A stretch of DNA of 40,501 nt from Saprospiraceae bacterium (GCA_022844265.1 JALHMA010000009.1:1-40501), one strand, 5' to 3'. Shown: positions 6,934 through 15,111, numbered from the stretch's first letter. The notes: a model not told the origin generated them from the sequence alone. Made by a program: numbers and translations.

Positions 6934-7971
6934 TTGGCTTTCAATTTTTTTAAGTTTTTCAAGCAGGAATTAGCAGTTGATTTGGGCACCGCCAATACGC
7001 TGATTATGATAGATGATCAGGTGGTGGTAGACGAACCCTCTATTATAGCCATTGACCGCCGTACCGGACAAACCATTGCAGTGGGCCACAGAGCCATGCA
7101 GATGCACGAAAAAACGCATGAAAATATCAAAACGGTTCGGCCGCTCAAGGACGGCGTGATTGCTGATTTTCAGGCTGCCGAGGCGATGATTGAAAGCATG
7201 ATCAAAATGGTAGGGCGTCGCAGCAACCTTTTCAGCCATCTGAAAATGGTAATCTGTATTCCCAGCGGTATCACAGAAGTAGAAAAACGCGCTGTTTTTG
7301 ACTCTGCCGACCACGTAGACAGTAAAGAAACCTACCTCATACACGAACCGATGGCGGCTGCCCTGGGTATCGGCCTCAATATTGAAGAGCCTATCGGTAA
7401 CATGATCATCGATATTGGTGGCGGTACAACTGAAATCGCGGTCATCGCGCTTTCGGGTATCGTTTGTGACCAGTCTATCCGTATCGCCGGAGACGAACTC
7501 ACCAACGACATCATGAATTACATGAAACGGGAACACAATATCCTGATCGGAGAGCGCACGGCCGAGCAAATCAAAATCCACGTAGGTTCTGCCCTGCACG
7601 AACTGGATAACCCGCCGGCTGACTATGCCGTCAATGGCCGCGACCTGATGACCGGTATTCCGAAACAAATCAAGGTCGGTTACCAGGAAGTAGCCTACGC
7701 CCTGGATAAAAGCATCAGCAAAATTGAAGATGCCGTGCTGAAGGCGCTTGAAATGACGCCTCCCGAACTGGCTTCCGATATTTACAAAACCGGTCTTTAC
7801 CTGACCGGCGGCGGCGCGCTGTTGCGCGGTCTGGACAAACGCCTGGAATCAAAAACGAAACTCAATGTCCACATTGCGGATGATCCCTTGCGCGCAGTCG
7901 TACGGGGTACCGGCATGGCACTCAGAAGTTCGCATCAGTTCTCTTTCCTGATCGACCGGAAAAGCGTTTGA
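6934..7971 (+). CDS. mreB: rod shape-determining protein MreB
   Basis: 345 residues, the normal size. MreB is a bacterial actin that polymerises under the inner membrane and positions the elongasome. The actin-fold motifs are all present: LAVDLGTANTLI (phosphate 1), the IPSGITEVEKRAV segment, EPMAAALGIG, IIDIGGGTTEIAVI (phosphate 2) and LTGGGALLRGLDKRL (adenosine motif). The start is a TTG codon at 6934, giving MAFNFFKFFKQELAVDLG. This aligns with the usual short amphipathic N-terminus, and no in-frame ATG lies close by. The gene heads the order mreB-mreC-mreD-mrdA. A TTATTGG-type palindrome fills the gap to mreC, so coupling between the two is uncertain. Confidence 0.96.
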   Translation: MAFNFFKFFKQELAVDLGTANTLIMIDDQVVVDEPSIIAIDRRTGQTIAVGHRAMQMHEKTHENIKTVRPLKDGVIADFQAAEAMIESMIKMVGRRSNLFSHLKMVICIPSGITEVEKRAVFDSADHVDSKETYLIHEPMAAALGIGLNIEEPIGNMIIDIGGGTTEIAVIALSGIVCDQSIRIAGDELTNDIMNYMKREHNILIGERTAEQIKIHVGSALHELDNPPADYAVNGRDLMTGIPKQIKVGYQEVAYALDKSISKIEDAVLKALEMTPPELASDIYKTGLYLTGGGALLRGLDKRLESKTKLNVHIADDPLRAVVRGTGMALRSSHQFSFLIDRKSV

Positions 7972-7975
7972 TTTA

Positions 7976-8141
7976 GTTATTAGTTATTAGTTATTGGTTA
8001 TTGGTGTGGAAATGTTTGGTCTATGAAAATGATGCTGCCAGAAATTGTTAGATGTAACTTAATGGAGTAGCAATTTTTCTTTGTTCGCAATTTCCAGCCT
8101 GAAAAACGATAACCAATAACTAATAACCAATAACTAATAAC
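7976..8141. repeat. intergenic inverted repeat between mreB and mreC, TTATTGG family
   Basis: Arms 7976-8005 and 8112-8141 pair over 30 bases with two mismatches. Both are tandem TTATTAG/TTATTGG heptamers. The 106-base centre holds GCAATTTCCAGCCTGAAAA (about 8088-8106), whose reverse complement recurs with one base less at about 11684-11702 in the element after mrdA. The element begins four bases after the mreB stop and ends seven bases before the mreC start. Confidence 0.85.
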
Positions 8142-8148
8142 CATCACA

Positions 8149-9030
8149 ATGGGAAAAATCCTCCAACTTCTCTTGCGCAATGGCGGCTTCGTCACTTTGG
8201 TGTTGGTGGAGGCTTTTTGTTTTTTCATTATCGTACAATTCAACGAACGTCAAAACGCCATTTTTACCCATTCTGCGGGTATTATGGCAGGGCGGACGCT
8301 CGAAAAACGCCAGCAATTTGCCGATTACATCGGCCTGCGCGAGCGTATGGACAGTTTGTCAAAAGTAAATGCGCGCCTGCAGACGGATCTGGCCAATGCC
8401 CGGATCGTAAAAATTCCCCGCCGCGACACCTCTTTTATCGCATTGTTTGATTCGCTCAATCGGACCGATTCGGTGCGGCGAAAAGTGATGCGCCCGCTGT
8501 ATGAGTATTATACGGCAACTGTGATCAGCAATTCGATCAGCAGCGCCAACAACTGGCTGATGATCAACCGCGGCAGCAAAGACCAGATCGCGCCCAATAT
8601 GGCCGTGGTGACCAACAATGGTATCGTCGGCATCGTTCGGCATGTGGATCCGAATTTCTCGATGGTGATGTCTGTGCTGCACCGGCAGGCGAAGATTTCC
8701 GCCGCTTTGTCGCGGTTCAATGCTTTCGGTTCGCTGGTATGGGAAGGGGGCGATCCGAATGTGATGACCCTGAAATATATTCCCAAACACTTCGCCGTAA
8801 AAGTTGGCGATGAAGTGGTTACCAGCGGTTTTTCCCAAATGTTTCCCAGAAAAATACTGATCGGTCATGTGGAAGGCGACATTGCGCAAGACCCTGAAAA
8901 TCCTTATTTTCTGGTGATGAAAGTGCGTTTAAGCCAGGATATGTCGACTGTCGGAGATGTATACGTTGTCAAAAATATTTTCCAGCCGGAGCAGGATAGC
9001 ATTCAAGTGAAAGTGAGAGATGAACAATAA
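8149..9030 (+). CDS. mreC: rod shape-determining protein MreC
   Basis: 293 residues. MreC is a bitopic inner-membrane protein whose periplasmic part activates PBP2 in the elongasome. The sequence shows a short cytoplasmic start (MGKILQLLLRNGG), one hydrophobic segment at about residues 14-27 (VTLVLVEAFCFFII), a helical coiled-coil region (residues 50-85, LEKRQQFADYIGLRERMDSL and on), then the beta-rich MreC core with NNWLMINRGSKDQIAPNMAVV, GIVGIVRHV, and DEVVTSGFSQMFPRKILIG. These blocks are diagnostic. The stop overlaps the mreD start by 11 bases, so the two are translationally coupled. Confidence 0.94.
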   Translation: MGKILQLLLRNGGFVTLVLVEAFCFFIIVQFNERQNAIFTHSAGIMAGRTLEKRQQFADYIGLRERMDSLSKVNARLQTDLANARIVKIPRRDTSFIALFDSLNRTDSVRRKVMRPLYEYYTATVISNSISSANNWLMINRGSKDQIAPNMAVVTNNGIVGIVRHVDPNFSMVMSVLHRQAKISAALSRFNAFGSLVWEGGDPNVMTLKYIPKHFAVKVGDEVVTSGFSQMFPRKILIGHVEGDIAQDPENPYFLVMKVRLSQDMSTVGDVYVVKNIFQPEQDSIQVKVRDEQ

Positions 9031-9538
9031 TTTTTTCCCCAATTTATGGCGCTTCCTGGGGCTGGTAGCCGTTCAGGTACTCCTGTTGAAACAGTTGACT
9101 GTTTCTGTGGGCGAGTACTTCAATATCTTGCTGTATCCCTTGTTTATTCTTTTTTTACCCATACAGCTGGCCACGCCGTATCTCGTTTTATTGGGATTTA
9201 CAGTAGGGCTGACGGTAGATTTCTTTTCCCCCTCCATTGGGATACATGCCAGTGCGGGCGCTTTTTCCGGTTTTTTCCGGTTCATTGTCTTTTCAATGTT
9301 TGCGCCGAAAGGCGGTTATTCGGGTAAAGAGCCGATATTTTCACCGGCGCACATGGGCTGGCAGTTGTTCCTGCAGGTATCTGCGCTGTTCTTTTTGGCA
9401 CATTTGTTCTGGTATTTCTCGGTAGACGACTTTACAGTTGTTTATTTTGGCACAGTTACGTTAAAAACCCTCTGCGGATGGGTTTTAACCATGATATTTG
9501 TCTGGCTTTACACTGCTATGTTTAATCCTAAATATTAG
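9020..9538 (+). CDS. mreD: rod shape-determining protein MreD
   Basis: 172 residues, strongly hydrophobic, with about five membrane-spanning segments (for example around residues 12-22, 33-60, 80-95, 112-132 and 148-165). MreD sits in the inner membrane with MreB and MreC. Sequence conservation in this family is low, so the call rests on size, topology, the GFTVGLTVDFFSPSIGIHASAGAF segment (split here as GFTVGLTVDFF and SPSIGIHASAGAF), which is the usual DxxxxxxG-type loop of MreD, and the 11-base overlap with mreC. An AT-rich imperfect repeat separates it from mrdA. Confidence 0.88.
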   Translation: MNNNFFPNLWRFLGLVAVQVLLLKQLTVSVGEYFNILLYPLFILFLPIQLATPYLVLLGFTVGLTVDFFSPSIGIHASAGAFSGFFRFIVFSMFAPKGGYSGKEPIFSPAHMGWQLFLQVSALFFLAHLFWYFSVDDFTVVYFGTVTLKTLCGWVLTMIFVWLYTAMFNPKY

Positions 9539-9561
9539 CAAAGCAATTCCTTTGGATTTTT

Positions 9562-9648
9562 CGAGTATTTGAAGATTTGAATATTCGAGTATCTGACTGA
9601 TAACGAATCATTTATAATCAAATCCTCGCATACTCGCATACTCAAATA
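9562..9648. repeat. imperfect inverted repeat between mreD and mrdA
   Basis: CGAGTATTTGAAGATTTGAA at about 9562-9581 is matched, with about four mismatches, by the reverse complement of sequence at about 9616-9636. Both arms are made of degenerate CGAGTAT/ACTCGCAT words. The 3' arm ends a few bases before the mrdA start codon at 9649. The match is weaker than at the other loci. Confidence 0.5.
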
Positions 9649-11655
9649 ATGGTACAGTCAGGTCTCGATCGGCAACGCAATATTCAGATAGTGCTCATGG
9701 TGTGCGCTGCGGCACTTATATTGAAGGCAGCACAGTTGCAATTGTTCGACGACTCCTTTCGCCGCCGGGCCGATGCCACCACGATTGAAAAACTGACGGT
9801 TTACCCACCCCGGGGGCTTGTTTTTGACCGCAACGGCAAACTCATTGTCAACAATGAGGCCACCTACGATCTCATGGTCACTTACAACCAGGTGAATTTT
9901 AAAAACATGGATGTGGCTAAATTCTGCCGTATCCTGGGCATTAAGGAATCTGAGTATAAGCAAAACCTGAGCAAAGACTGGAAAAGTGGCAGGTTTTCCC
10001 GCTCCGTTCCCTTTGTATTTCTGAAAAAACTCAGCATCGAAACATACGCCCGTTTACAGGAAAGCCTGTATGAATTTCCCGGGTTTTTCGTGCAGGTGCG
10101 CAATATCCGGGGCTATCCTTTCCATACCGGCGCACACGTACTGGGTTATATCAATGAAGTGGATCCGCGCGACATCGAGCGCGGCGGCGGCGTGTACGAG
10201 TCCGGCGACTACATCGGTGCTGCCGGACTGGAATCGGAATACGAACCCTATCTGCGGGGCGAAAAAGGCACAACTTCCCTTTTGAAGGACAACCTCGGCC
10301 GTATAGTCGGCAAATACAAAGGTGGGCAGTACGACTCCGCTGCTGTGGCAGGACACGATCTGATTTCTTCTATCGACATCGACCTGCAATCCTACGGCGA
10401 ATTCCTGATGCAGAATAAAACAGGCAGCGTCGTGGCCATCGATCCGAAAACAGGCCAGATTCTGGCCATGATCAGCGGCCCTACCTACGATCCCAACCTG
10501 CTCACCATGACCCAGAACAGGGGGCAGGTTTTCAGCGAGCTGCTGACCGATCCGCTGAAACCGTTTTTTGACCGGACGGTGATGGCCAAATACCCGCCGG
10601 GTTCTATTTTTAAAACGCTGATTACCCTGACCGGTTTGCAGGAAGGAACCCTCAACCCCGACAGAGGGCAGAGTTGCAACGGCGGTTATTTTTATGCAGG
10701 CCGTTTGTACAAATGCCACCGCCATTCGGGCGTAGGCAATGCCGTGGACGCCCTGGCTTTCTCCTGCAATACCTACTATTTTACCCAGTTTCGCGCTATT
10801 GTCGACAAGTTTGGTTATTCCAACCCGCATCAGGGACTGGACGTTTTTGCCAAATACTGCGAAGAATTCGGTCTGGGCACCCGATTGGGGATTGATTACC
10901 CGAACGAAAGCGCCGGAAATATTCCCAATTCCGCCTACTACGACAAAATTTATCCGCGCAACCTCGGTAGCTGGCATTCTCCGACCATCATGTCGCTGGG
11001 CATCGGGCAGGGCGAAATACAAATGACTACCCTGCAAATGGCCAACCTGGCCGCCTGCATAGCCAACAAAGGCTACTGGTATCCGCCGCATTTGGCCAAA
11101 CAGTTCCGCGACGGCACGCCCATTCCAAAAAGATTCTACGAAAAACACATCGTCAATATAGAAGAACGCTACTTCGAACTCGTGCAGGAAGGAATGGCGG
11201 AGTGTGTCAACCGCGGTACCGCGCGTATCGCACAGGTGCCAGGCATCCAGGTCTGCGGCAAAACCGGCACCAGCCAAAACCCGCATGGCGATGACCACTC
11301 GGTTTTCTTTGCGTTTGCCCCGAAGGAAAATCCTAAAATCGCAATTGCCGTGTATGTAGAAAATGCAGGCTGGGGCGCCTCCTTCGCAGCGCCTATCGCC
11401 GGATTGATGATTGAAAAACTACTGAACGACACCATTGCCACCGAGCGCCTCCCGGTGCAGGATCGGATGACAAAAGCCAACCTGATTGAAAAATTCCTGC
11501 AAAACAAGGCGGAAGCCAAAATCCGTTCGGCTGTGCCCGCTCCCAAACGCGACTCCCTGCCTGATCCGAAGCAGGTGCCCAGCGATGTGCCGGAAGGAAC
11601 GACGACGACGAGTGTGACGACGCCTGCCCGGGGTGTTGGGAGGCAGAAAAAGTAG
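9649..11655 (+). CDS. mrdA: penicillin-binding protein 2 (elongasome transpeptidase)
   Basis: 668 residues, class B PBP. It cross-links peptidoglycan during side-wall growth. One membrane anchor lies at about residues 13-30. A dimerisation/linker domain follows with PPRGLVFDRNG, then the transpeptidase domain with all three motifs: SIFK (Ser319, Lys322), SCN (Ser372, Asn374) and KTGT (538-541). IGQGEIQMTTLQMA is also typical of PBP2. The tail after about residue 610 is Lys/Pro/Thr rich and probably disordered. It follows mreBCD as in other Bacteroidota. rodA, the partner glycosyltransferase that usually comes next, is not present in the following 460 bases or the next gene. Confidence 0.95.
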   Translation: MVQSGLDRQRNIQIVLMVCAAALILKAAQLQLFDDSFRRRADATTIEKLTVYPPRGLVFDRNGKLIVNNEATYDLMVTYNQVNFKNMDVAKFCRILGIKESEYKQNLSKDWKSGRFSRSVPFVFLKKLSIETYARLQESLYEFPGFFVQVRNIRGYPFHTGAHVLGYINEVDPRDIERGGGVYESGDYIGAAGLESEYEPYLRGEKGTTSLLKDNLGRIVGKYKGGQYDSAAVAGHDLISSIDIDLQSYGEFLMQNKTGSVVAIDPKTGQILAMISGPTYDPNLLTMTQNRGQVFSELLTDPLKPFFDRTVMAKYPPGSIFKTLITLTGLQEGTLNPDRGQSCNGGYFYAGRLYKCHRHSGVGNAVDALAFSCNTYYFTQFRAIVDKFGYSNPHQGLDVFAKYCEEFGLGTRLGIDYPNESAGNIPNSAYYDKIYPRNLGSWHSPTIMSLGIGQGEIQMTTLQMANLAACIANKGYWYPPHLAKQFRDGTPIPKRFYEKHIVNIEERYFELVQEGMAECVNRGTARIAQVPGIQVCGKTGTSQNPHGDDHSVFFAFAPKENPKIAIAVYVENAGWGASFAAPIAGLMIEKLLNDTIATERLPVQDRMTKANLIEKFLQNKAEAKIRSAVPAPKRDSLPDPKQVPSDVPEGTTTTSVTTPARGVGRQKK

Positions 11656-11765
11656 TTATCGGTTATTAGTTATCAGTTATCCATTTTCAGGCTGGAATTG
11701 CTAATGAAGGGTACATTTCATTTCCCCATGTCGAACCAGATAACGGATAACAGGTAACTGATAAC
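11655..11765. repeat. inverted repeat after mrdA, TTATTGG family
   Basis: Arms 11655-11681 and 11739-11765 pair over 27 bases with about five mismatches and consist of GTTATCG/GTTATTA heptamers. The centre holds TTTTCAGGCTGGAATTGC, shared in inverted orientation with the mreB-mreC element. A further right-arm copy, CCAATAACTAATAACGGATA at 12090-12109, also complements the left arm with about three mismatches, so an outer pairing could enclose the whole 11655-12110 gap. Confidence 0.75.
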
Positions 11766-11846
11766 AATTGGCCGTGCGTTCTTGTTAACAGCAATTTTTG
11801 CTTCAACAGGTATTCTGTTCCATTTCTCCGAAGCCCAAGCGCAGGG

Positions 11847-12018
11847 CCGCAGCAGTGTCTCCGACCTGCTGCTAACATAAAGCAGGATGATTCGACAAAA
11901 CTTATATTTGTACTCAAAACAGTGTATGGCCGTTCCCGGCGCCACTGGCCTTTTGGATTGATTGATCTGGGATGGCATTGTGCTGTACGTTAGCAGCAGG
12001 TCGGAGACACTACTGCGG
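11847..12018. repeat. 30-bp inverted repeat with a 112-base centre
   Basis: Arms 11847-11876 and 11989-12018 match over 30 bases with one mismatch (GTTAGCAGCAGGTCGGAGAC reads inwards from the right arm). Weaker pairing extends outwards through a GCGCTGGGTTTGGG-type stretch to about 12034. The 112-base centre has no open reading frame and no match I recognise. The base composition differs from the heptamer palindromes, so this may be a separate small mobile or structural element. Apart from this and the repeats on either side, I see nothing in the gap 11656-12119. Confidence 0.8.
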
Positions 12019-12119
12019 CGCTGGGTTTGGGTTTAGGTGGAAAATGGCTGAAAGTCTGCTGCGGCAAAATTGATTGTCAATACTAAAAACCAATAACTAA
12101 TAACGGATAGCCCGATAGT

Positions 12120-13028
12120 ATGAACAAACTACTGATTTTCCCCGTTTTTCTGCTCCTGCTTTTTTCCTGCAAAAAGGAAAACAACTCGGAAGCAGACCTT
12201 CAATTCCAGTTCCGTTTTGATGCTACCCAGGCGCGCCTGAACAATATTGGCCAAACGGCGTCGATACCGGCGGGCAATGCCGCTCAAACTCCCGAATTCA
12301 GGGAAATGAGCGTCCACTATATCGAACTGGCGCCCAATGCTTTCACCGCTTTAGGCGGCGGCGCCATCGTGTACCACGCAGAAGAAACAACGCAGGGCGG
12401 CGAAACGGCGGTCGATTTTGACAAAGCCGCAAAAGCAGGCGAAAACCAGGTTTTTACCAAAATTTCACTCAAAAACGTACCTGCGGGTACCTATGAATGG
12501 GTGCGCGCCAGCGTGACTTATCAGAATTATGATGTCACGTTTAACATCAATAACCTGCCCGTTATTGGCAACCTTCCGAACCAGAAAGGGACGGTCGCGT
12601 CCTTCGTAGGATTCAATACGTACCTGACCACGGTGAAACCGCGTGAAAAAATGCTGCCGGTGAATGACGACAAAAAGCAGGGTTTCTGGGCGTTTGAAAC
12701 ACAGTTGAGTGCTCCGTATGAAACGTACAACCAGGTTTATTCGGGCGAAGCGCCCGCAGGCGCCACCACGGTGGTCAATCCGCTTTTTGCCAGCAGCCCT
12801 GTTCCCGCAGGTTCCTGCGTGGTGACGGGCCGGTTTGCACAGCCGCTGGTGGTTACTGGCAATGAAACGGAAGATATACTCGTCACACTTTCCTTTTCCG
12901 TCAACAACAGTTTTGAATGGCAAGACACCAACGGCAACGGCCAACTCGATTTTTACGGCGATGGTGTGACGCCCGCTGAAAAAATTGTGGATATGGGGCT
13001 GCGGGGATTGATACCGGAATGGGAGTGA
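12120..13028 (+). CDS. putative lipoprotein, unknown function
   Basis: 302 residues. The N-terminus is a lipoprotein signal: MNKLLIF, a leucine-rich core, and FSCKKEN with the lipidated cysteine at about residue 17. The mature part starts with LQFQFRFD and has blocks such as REMSVHYIELAPNAFTALG and AGTYEWVRASVTYQNYDV, which look like an immunoglobulin-type or carbohydrate-type beta fold. Near the C-terminus, DTNGNGQLDFYGDG (about residues 270-283) resembles a dockerin or EF-hand-like calcium loop. I do not recognise the family. It lies between two repeat-filled gaps and has no obvious operon partner. Location is predicted to be the outer membrane or periplasmic face. Confidence 0.72.
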   Translation: MNKLLIFPVFLLLLFSCKKENNSEADLQFQFRFDATQARLNNIGQTASIPAGNAAQTPEFREMSVHYIELAPNAFTALGGGAIVYHAEETTQGGETAVDFDKAAKAGENQVFTKISLKNVPAGTYEWVRASVTYQNYDVTFNINNLPVIGNLPNQKGTVASFVGFNTYLTTVKPREKMLPVNDDKKQGFWAFETQLSAPYETYNQVYSGEAPAGATTVVNPLFASSPVPAGSCVVTGRFAQPLVVTGNETEDILVTLSFSVNNSFEWQDTNGNGQLDFYGDGVTPAEKIVDMGLRGLIPEWE

Positions 13029-13037
13029 TTCAGAAGG

Positions 13038-13139
13038 GTTTGATGGTTGAGAATGTTGAGGGTTGAGATTGTTGAGGGCCATGAGTTGCCACCCTCAACC
13101 TCTAAACATTCTCAACCCTCAACATTCAAACCATCAAAC
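13038..13139. repeat. imperfect palindrome, GTTGAGAAT family with damaged core
   Basis: Left arm about 13038-13079 (GTTTGATGGTTGAGAATG and on) pairs imperfectly with 13087-13139. The centre reads GGCCATGAGTTGCCACCC, the right half of the core seen whole at 1539-1567 (AGCCATGAGTTACCACCC). The left half of that core is missing here, so this looks like a deleted copy of the same element. CCATCAAAC words continue to just before the next start codon. Confidence 0.8.
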
Positions 13140-13159
13140 AAACCATCAAACAAACAATC

Positions 13160-13819
13160 ATGAAAATAAAAGCAATTATCACCGGCGTAACCGGTATGGT
13201 CGGCGAAGGCCTACTGCATGAATGCCTGCAAAACGATTTGGTAGAACAGGTGCTCGTACTTGGCAGGCGGCCATACGGCATGACACATCCGAAACTGAAG
13301 GAAATCGTACACGGCGACCTGTACGATCTATCTGCTGTGGAAGAACAACTGAAAGGTTATAACACCTGTTTTTTCTGCCTGGGGACTACCTCCGTCGGGA
13401 AAAGTGAGGAAGAATTTACGAAGGTGACCTACACGCTCACGATGCATGTGGCTACTACTTTGAGTCGCCAAAACCCGGACATGACGTTTTGCTATATCTC
13501 CGGCTCGGGTACCGACAGCAGCGAAAAAGGCCGGGTCATGTGGGCGCGCGTGAAAGGCAAAACCGAGAATGACCTGATGAAATTGCCATTCAAAAAGGTT
13601 TACAATTTCCGTCCGGGGTACATGCAGCCGACCAAAGGGCTGAAAAACACCTTGCCTTATTACAAATACGTATCCTGGCTGTATCCTTTCCTTCGATTAA
13701 CAATGCCTGGTTTTGTGACGACCCTGCGCGAACTGGCTCTGGCCATGATCCATGCCGCCGCCCATGGCTATTCCAAATCTGTGCTGGAGGTGCGGGACAT
13801 CGTTGCAAAAGCGAAATAG
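13160..13819 (+). CDS. NAD(P)-binding Rossmann-fold protein (atypical SDR, TIP30-like)
   Basis: 219 residues. The N-terminus is a dinucleotide-binding fold: IITGVTGMVGEGLL has the GxxGxxG pattern (Gly9, Gly12, Gly15). VLVLGRRP follows as the second strand, where the arginines suggest a preference for NADP. CFFCLGTTSVGKSEEEF is typical of the HTATIP2/TIP30-like group of atypical short-chain dehydrogenases. In the usual YxxxK catalytic position the sequence reads MWARVKGKTE, with Trp in place of Tyr, so classical dehydrogenase activity is doubtful and a binding or epimerase-like role is possible. FNFRPGYMQPT matches the end of the fold (here NFRPGYMQPT). Cytoplasmic. No operon partner: a palindrome follows, and the next gene is convergent. 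Confidence 0.82.
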   Translation: MKIKAIITGVTGMVGEGLLHECLQNDLVEQVLVLGRRPYGMTHPKLKEIVHGDLYDLSAVEEQLKGYNTCFFCLGTTSVGKSEEEFTKVTYTLTMHVATTLSRQNPDMTFCYISGSGTDSSEKGRVMWARVKGKTENDLMKLPFKKVYNFRPGYMQPTKGLKNTLPYYKYVSWLYPFLRLTMPGFVTTLRELALAMIHAAAHGYSKSVLEVRDIVAKAK

Positions 13820-13846
13820 TTATTGGTTATCGGTTATTCGTTATTC

Positions 13847-13931
13847 GTGGTGGTAATGGGCCATCTGTACAATTGTCAGGCATTCCTTATCGTGTAGCCC
13901 AACAATTGTACAGATGGCCCATTACCACCAC
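13847..13931. terminator. 30-bp perfect palindrome between convergent genes
   Basis: Arms 13847-13876 and 13902-13931 are exact reverse complements over 30 bases with a 25-base loop. The arm begins GTGGTGGTAATGGGCC, similar to the GGTGGTAAC core of other palindromes here. Left of it, 13819-13846 carries TTATTGG-type heptamers with no right-hand partner. It lies between genes that converge (stops at 13819 and 13936), where a bidirectional terminator would be expected. Confidence 0.8.
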
Positions 13932-13935
13932 TAAT

Positions 13936-14496
13936 TTATGGTTCATGTCCCAGTGCATGGTTGGTCGGCAGGCCATCGATGCTGCTCAGATTTTTCTCCT
14001 GTATGTAGGCTTTCAGCCCGTCTTCTCCTTTTTTCTCCGACCATACGGCCATGATTTCCCGTTCTCCGACGTAATCGTACAAAGGAATTCCGTAGCCGCA
14101 GGAGGTTTGAACCAGGTGAATATCCGCCATGATGATTTGCCGGGCATTGGGGAAATGGGGGAAAAGGGAAATGTACTGCTCCCATTCCGTCGTGCCGGGC
14201 AATACAGCGTACCCTTTTCCATACAATCGCAGGATATTCGGCGGCCCTTGAAAGGAACAAAACATAAAAGTAATGCGCCCGTTTTCCAGCGTATGCGCGG
14301 AGGTCTCGTTGCCGCTCCCGATCATATCCAGGTACGCTACTCTGTTATCGGACAGCAGCCGAAACGTATCCATCCCTTTTGGAGAAATATTGATATGACC
14401 TCCGGCGCTCATCGGTGCTGTGCCGACAAAAAACAGGTGTTGTTGCTGGATAAATTTGCTGTGTGCGGGTTGAATGGCGTCGCTGAATTTCCCCAT
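13936..14496 (-). CDS. pyridoxamine 5'-phosphate oxidase family protein
   Basis: 186 residues. The start MGKFSDAIQPAHSKFIQQQHLFFVGTAP and the following GGHINISPKG (about residues 33-42) match the split-barrel flavin-binding fold of PNPOx-like proteins in which small reductases or haem-binding relatives also fall. VAYLDMIGSGNETSAHTLENGRITFMFCSF is the typical central part: NETSAH is a conserved phosphate/flavin contact segment. The second half (ARQIIMADIHLVQTSCGYGIPLYDY) is common to the pyridoxamine-oxidase-like proteins of this size. Substrate unknown. Cytoplasmic. On the minus strand it lies downstream of an SRPBCC gene and a WYL regulator that point the same way, with a short repeat in between. 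A plus-strand open frame over the same bases is a shadow. Confidence 0.85.
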   Translation of the reverse strand: MGKFSDAIQPAHSKFIQQQHLFFVGTAPMSAGGHINISPKGMDTFRLLSDNRVAYLDMIGSGNETSAHTLENGRITFMFCSFQGPPNILRLYGKGYAVLPGTTEWEQYISLFPHFPNARQIIMADIHLVQTSCGYGIPLYDYVGEREIMAVWSEKKGEDGLKAYIQEKNLSSIDGLPTNHALGHEP

Positions 14497-14515
14497 TTTT
14501 TATGTGTTTGGTGTT

Positions 14516-14591
14516 TCGTTTTTCGTGTTTGGAGGTTCGTAAAGGTCGATTTGTACCGTTTTTAACCCTAAACACCAAACACGATAAACGA
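14516..14591. repeat. inverted repeat between two minus-strand genes
   Basis: TCGTTTTTCGTGTTTGG at 14516-14532 pairs with CCAAACACGATAAACGA at 14575-14591 with one mismatch. The arms are tandem GTGTTTGGTGTTTCG-type words running from 14503 to 14597. The element fills the gap between the stop of the SRPBCC gene (14596) and the start of the PNPOx-like gene (14496). Confidence 0.7.
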
Positions 14592-14595
14592 AAAA

Positions 14596-15024
14596 CTATT
14601 GTTCCAATAAATCCTTCAATCCTTTCAGCACCATTCCCCAGTTCTGCACGGAATGAATCTTGTTTTCCAGACTGCTGATATTGCTCTGGGTGATAGTGAG
14701 GGTTGTCCGCTCGCCTTTCGGCTGCACGCGGTAGGTAATGACCTGGTAGTTTTCAAGGGCATCGGCATTGCCCGACCAGGAACTCCAGTAATTGTATTGC
14801 AGCATTTTTTCCGATACAAATTTCAATACGGTGCCTTTGTCTTCATAGGGTTTGCCATCCCATTCTCCCCTGAAAAATACAGGACTGCCGGGCTCCCAGG
14901 AGGTATCCAGGTTAGAACCGAAAAAGTATTTTTTGACCTGGGCCGGATCGGTCAGTCCTTTCCAGACGTCGGCGACAGGAGCGTTAATAGTCATGGTTTT
15001 TTTGGCAGTGAATCCTTTGCTCAT
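14596..15024 (-). CDS. SRPBCC/AHSA1-like protein
   Basis: 142 residues from the ATG at 15024 (MSKGFTAKKTMTINAP). A longer reading from 15087 adds 21 residues with no family similarity and was rejected. The fold is START/Bet v1-like: TINAPVADVWKGLTDPAQVKKYFFG, EPGSPVFFRGEWDGKPYEDKGTVL, and a C-terminal helix SVQNWGMVLKGLKDLLEQ (these blocks are listed in order, each shortened where needed). Members of this group bind hydrophobic ligands in a deep cavity or act as stress-related cofactors; no substrate can be named. It lies 87 bases downstream of the WYL regulator start-to-stop order on the same strand, so the regulator may control it. Confidence 0.85.
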   Translation of the reverse strand: MSKGFTAKKTMTINAPVADVWKGLTDPAQVKKYFFGSNLDTSWEPGSPVFFRGEWDGKPYEDKGTVLKFVSEKMLQYNYWSSWSGNADALENYQVITYRVQPKGERTTLTITQSNISSLENKIHSVQNWGMVLKGLKDLLEQ

Positions 15025-15111
15025 AATTTGAAAATTCTGGTTGTGATGTAAAAGTAAGGCAAAGGAAACGGCCTTCACTGACAGCATTATGTCAGTGCAA
15101 ATAACATCACT

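Noticed and set aside
10054-11298. 414-codon minus-strand open frame within mrdA
   Set aside because: Shadow of the PBP2 gene, caused by its codon bias. The translation has no domain or start context.
11687-11978. Two short minus-strand open frames in the post-mrdA gap
   Set aside because: They run through inverted-repeat arms, overlap each other and show no family features.
12960-13003. Dockerin domain in the lipoprotein at 12120
   Set aside because: Only one DTNGNGQLDFYGDG-like loop is seen; a dockerin needs two such repeats with helices.
13873-14565. 230-codon plus-strand open frame
   Set aside because: It lies antisense to the PNPOx-like gene, whose protein has clear family motifs; the plus-strand translation has none.
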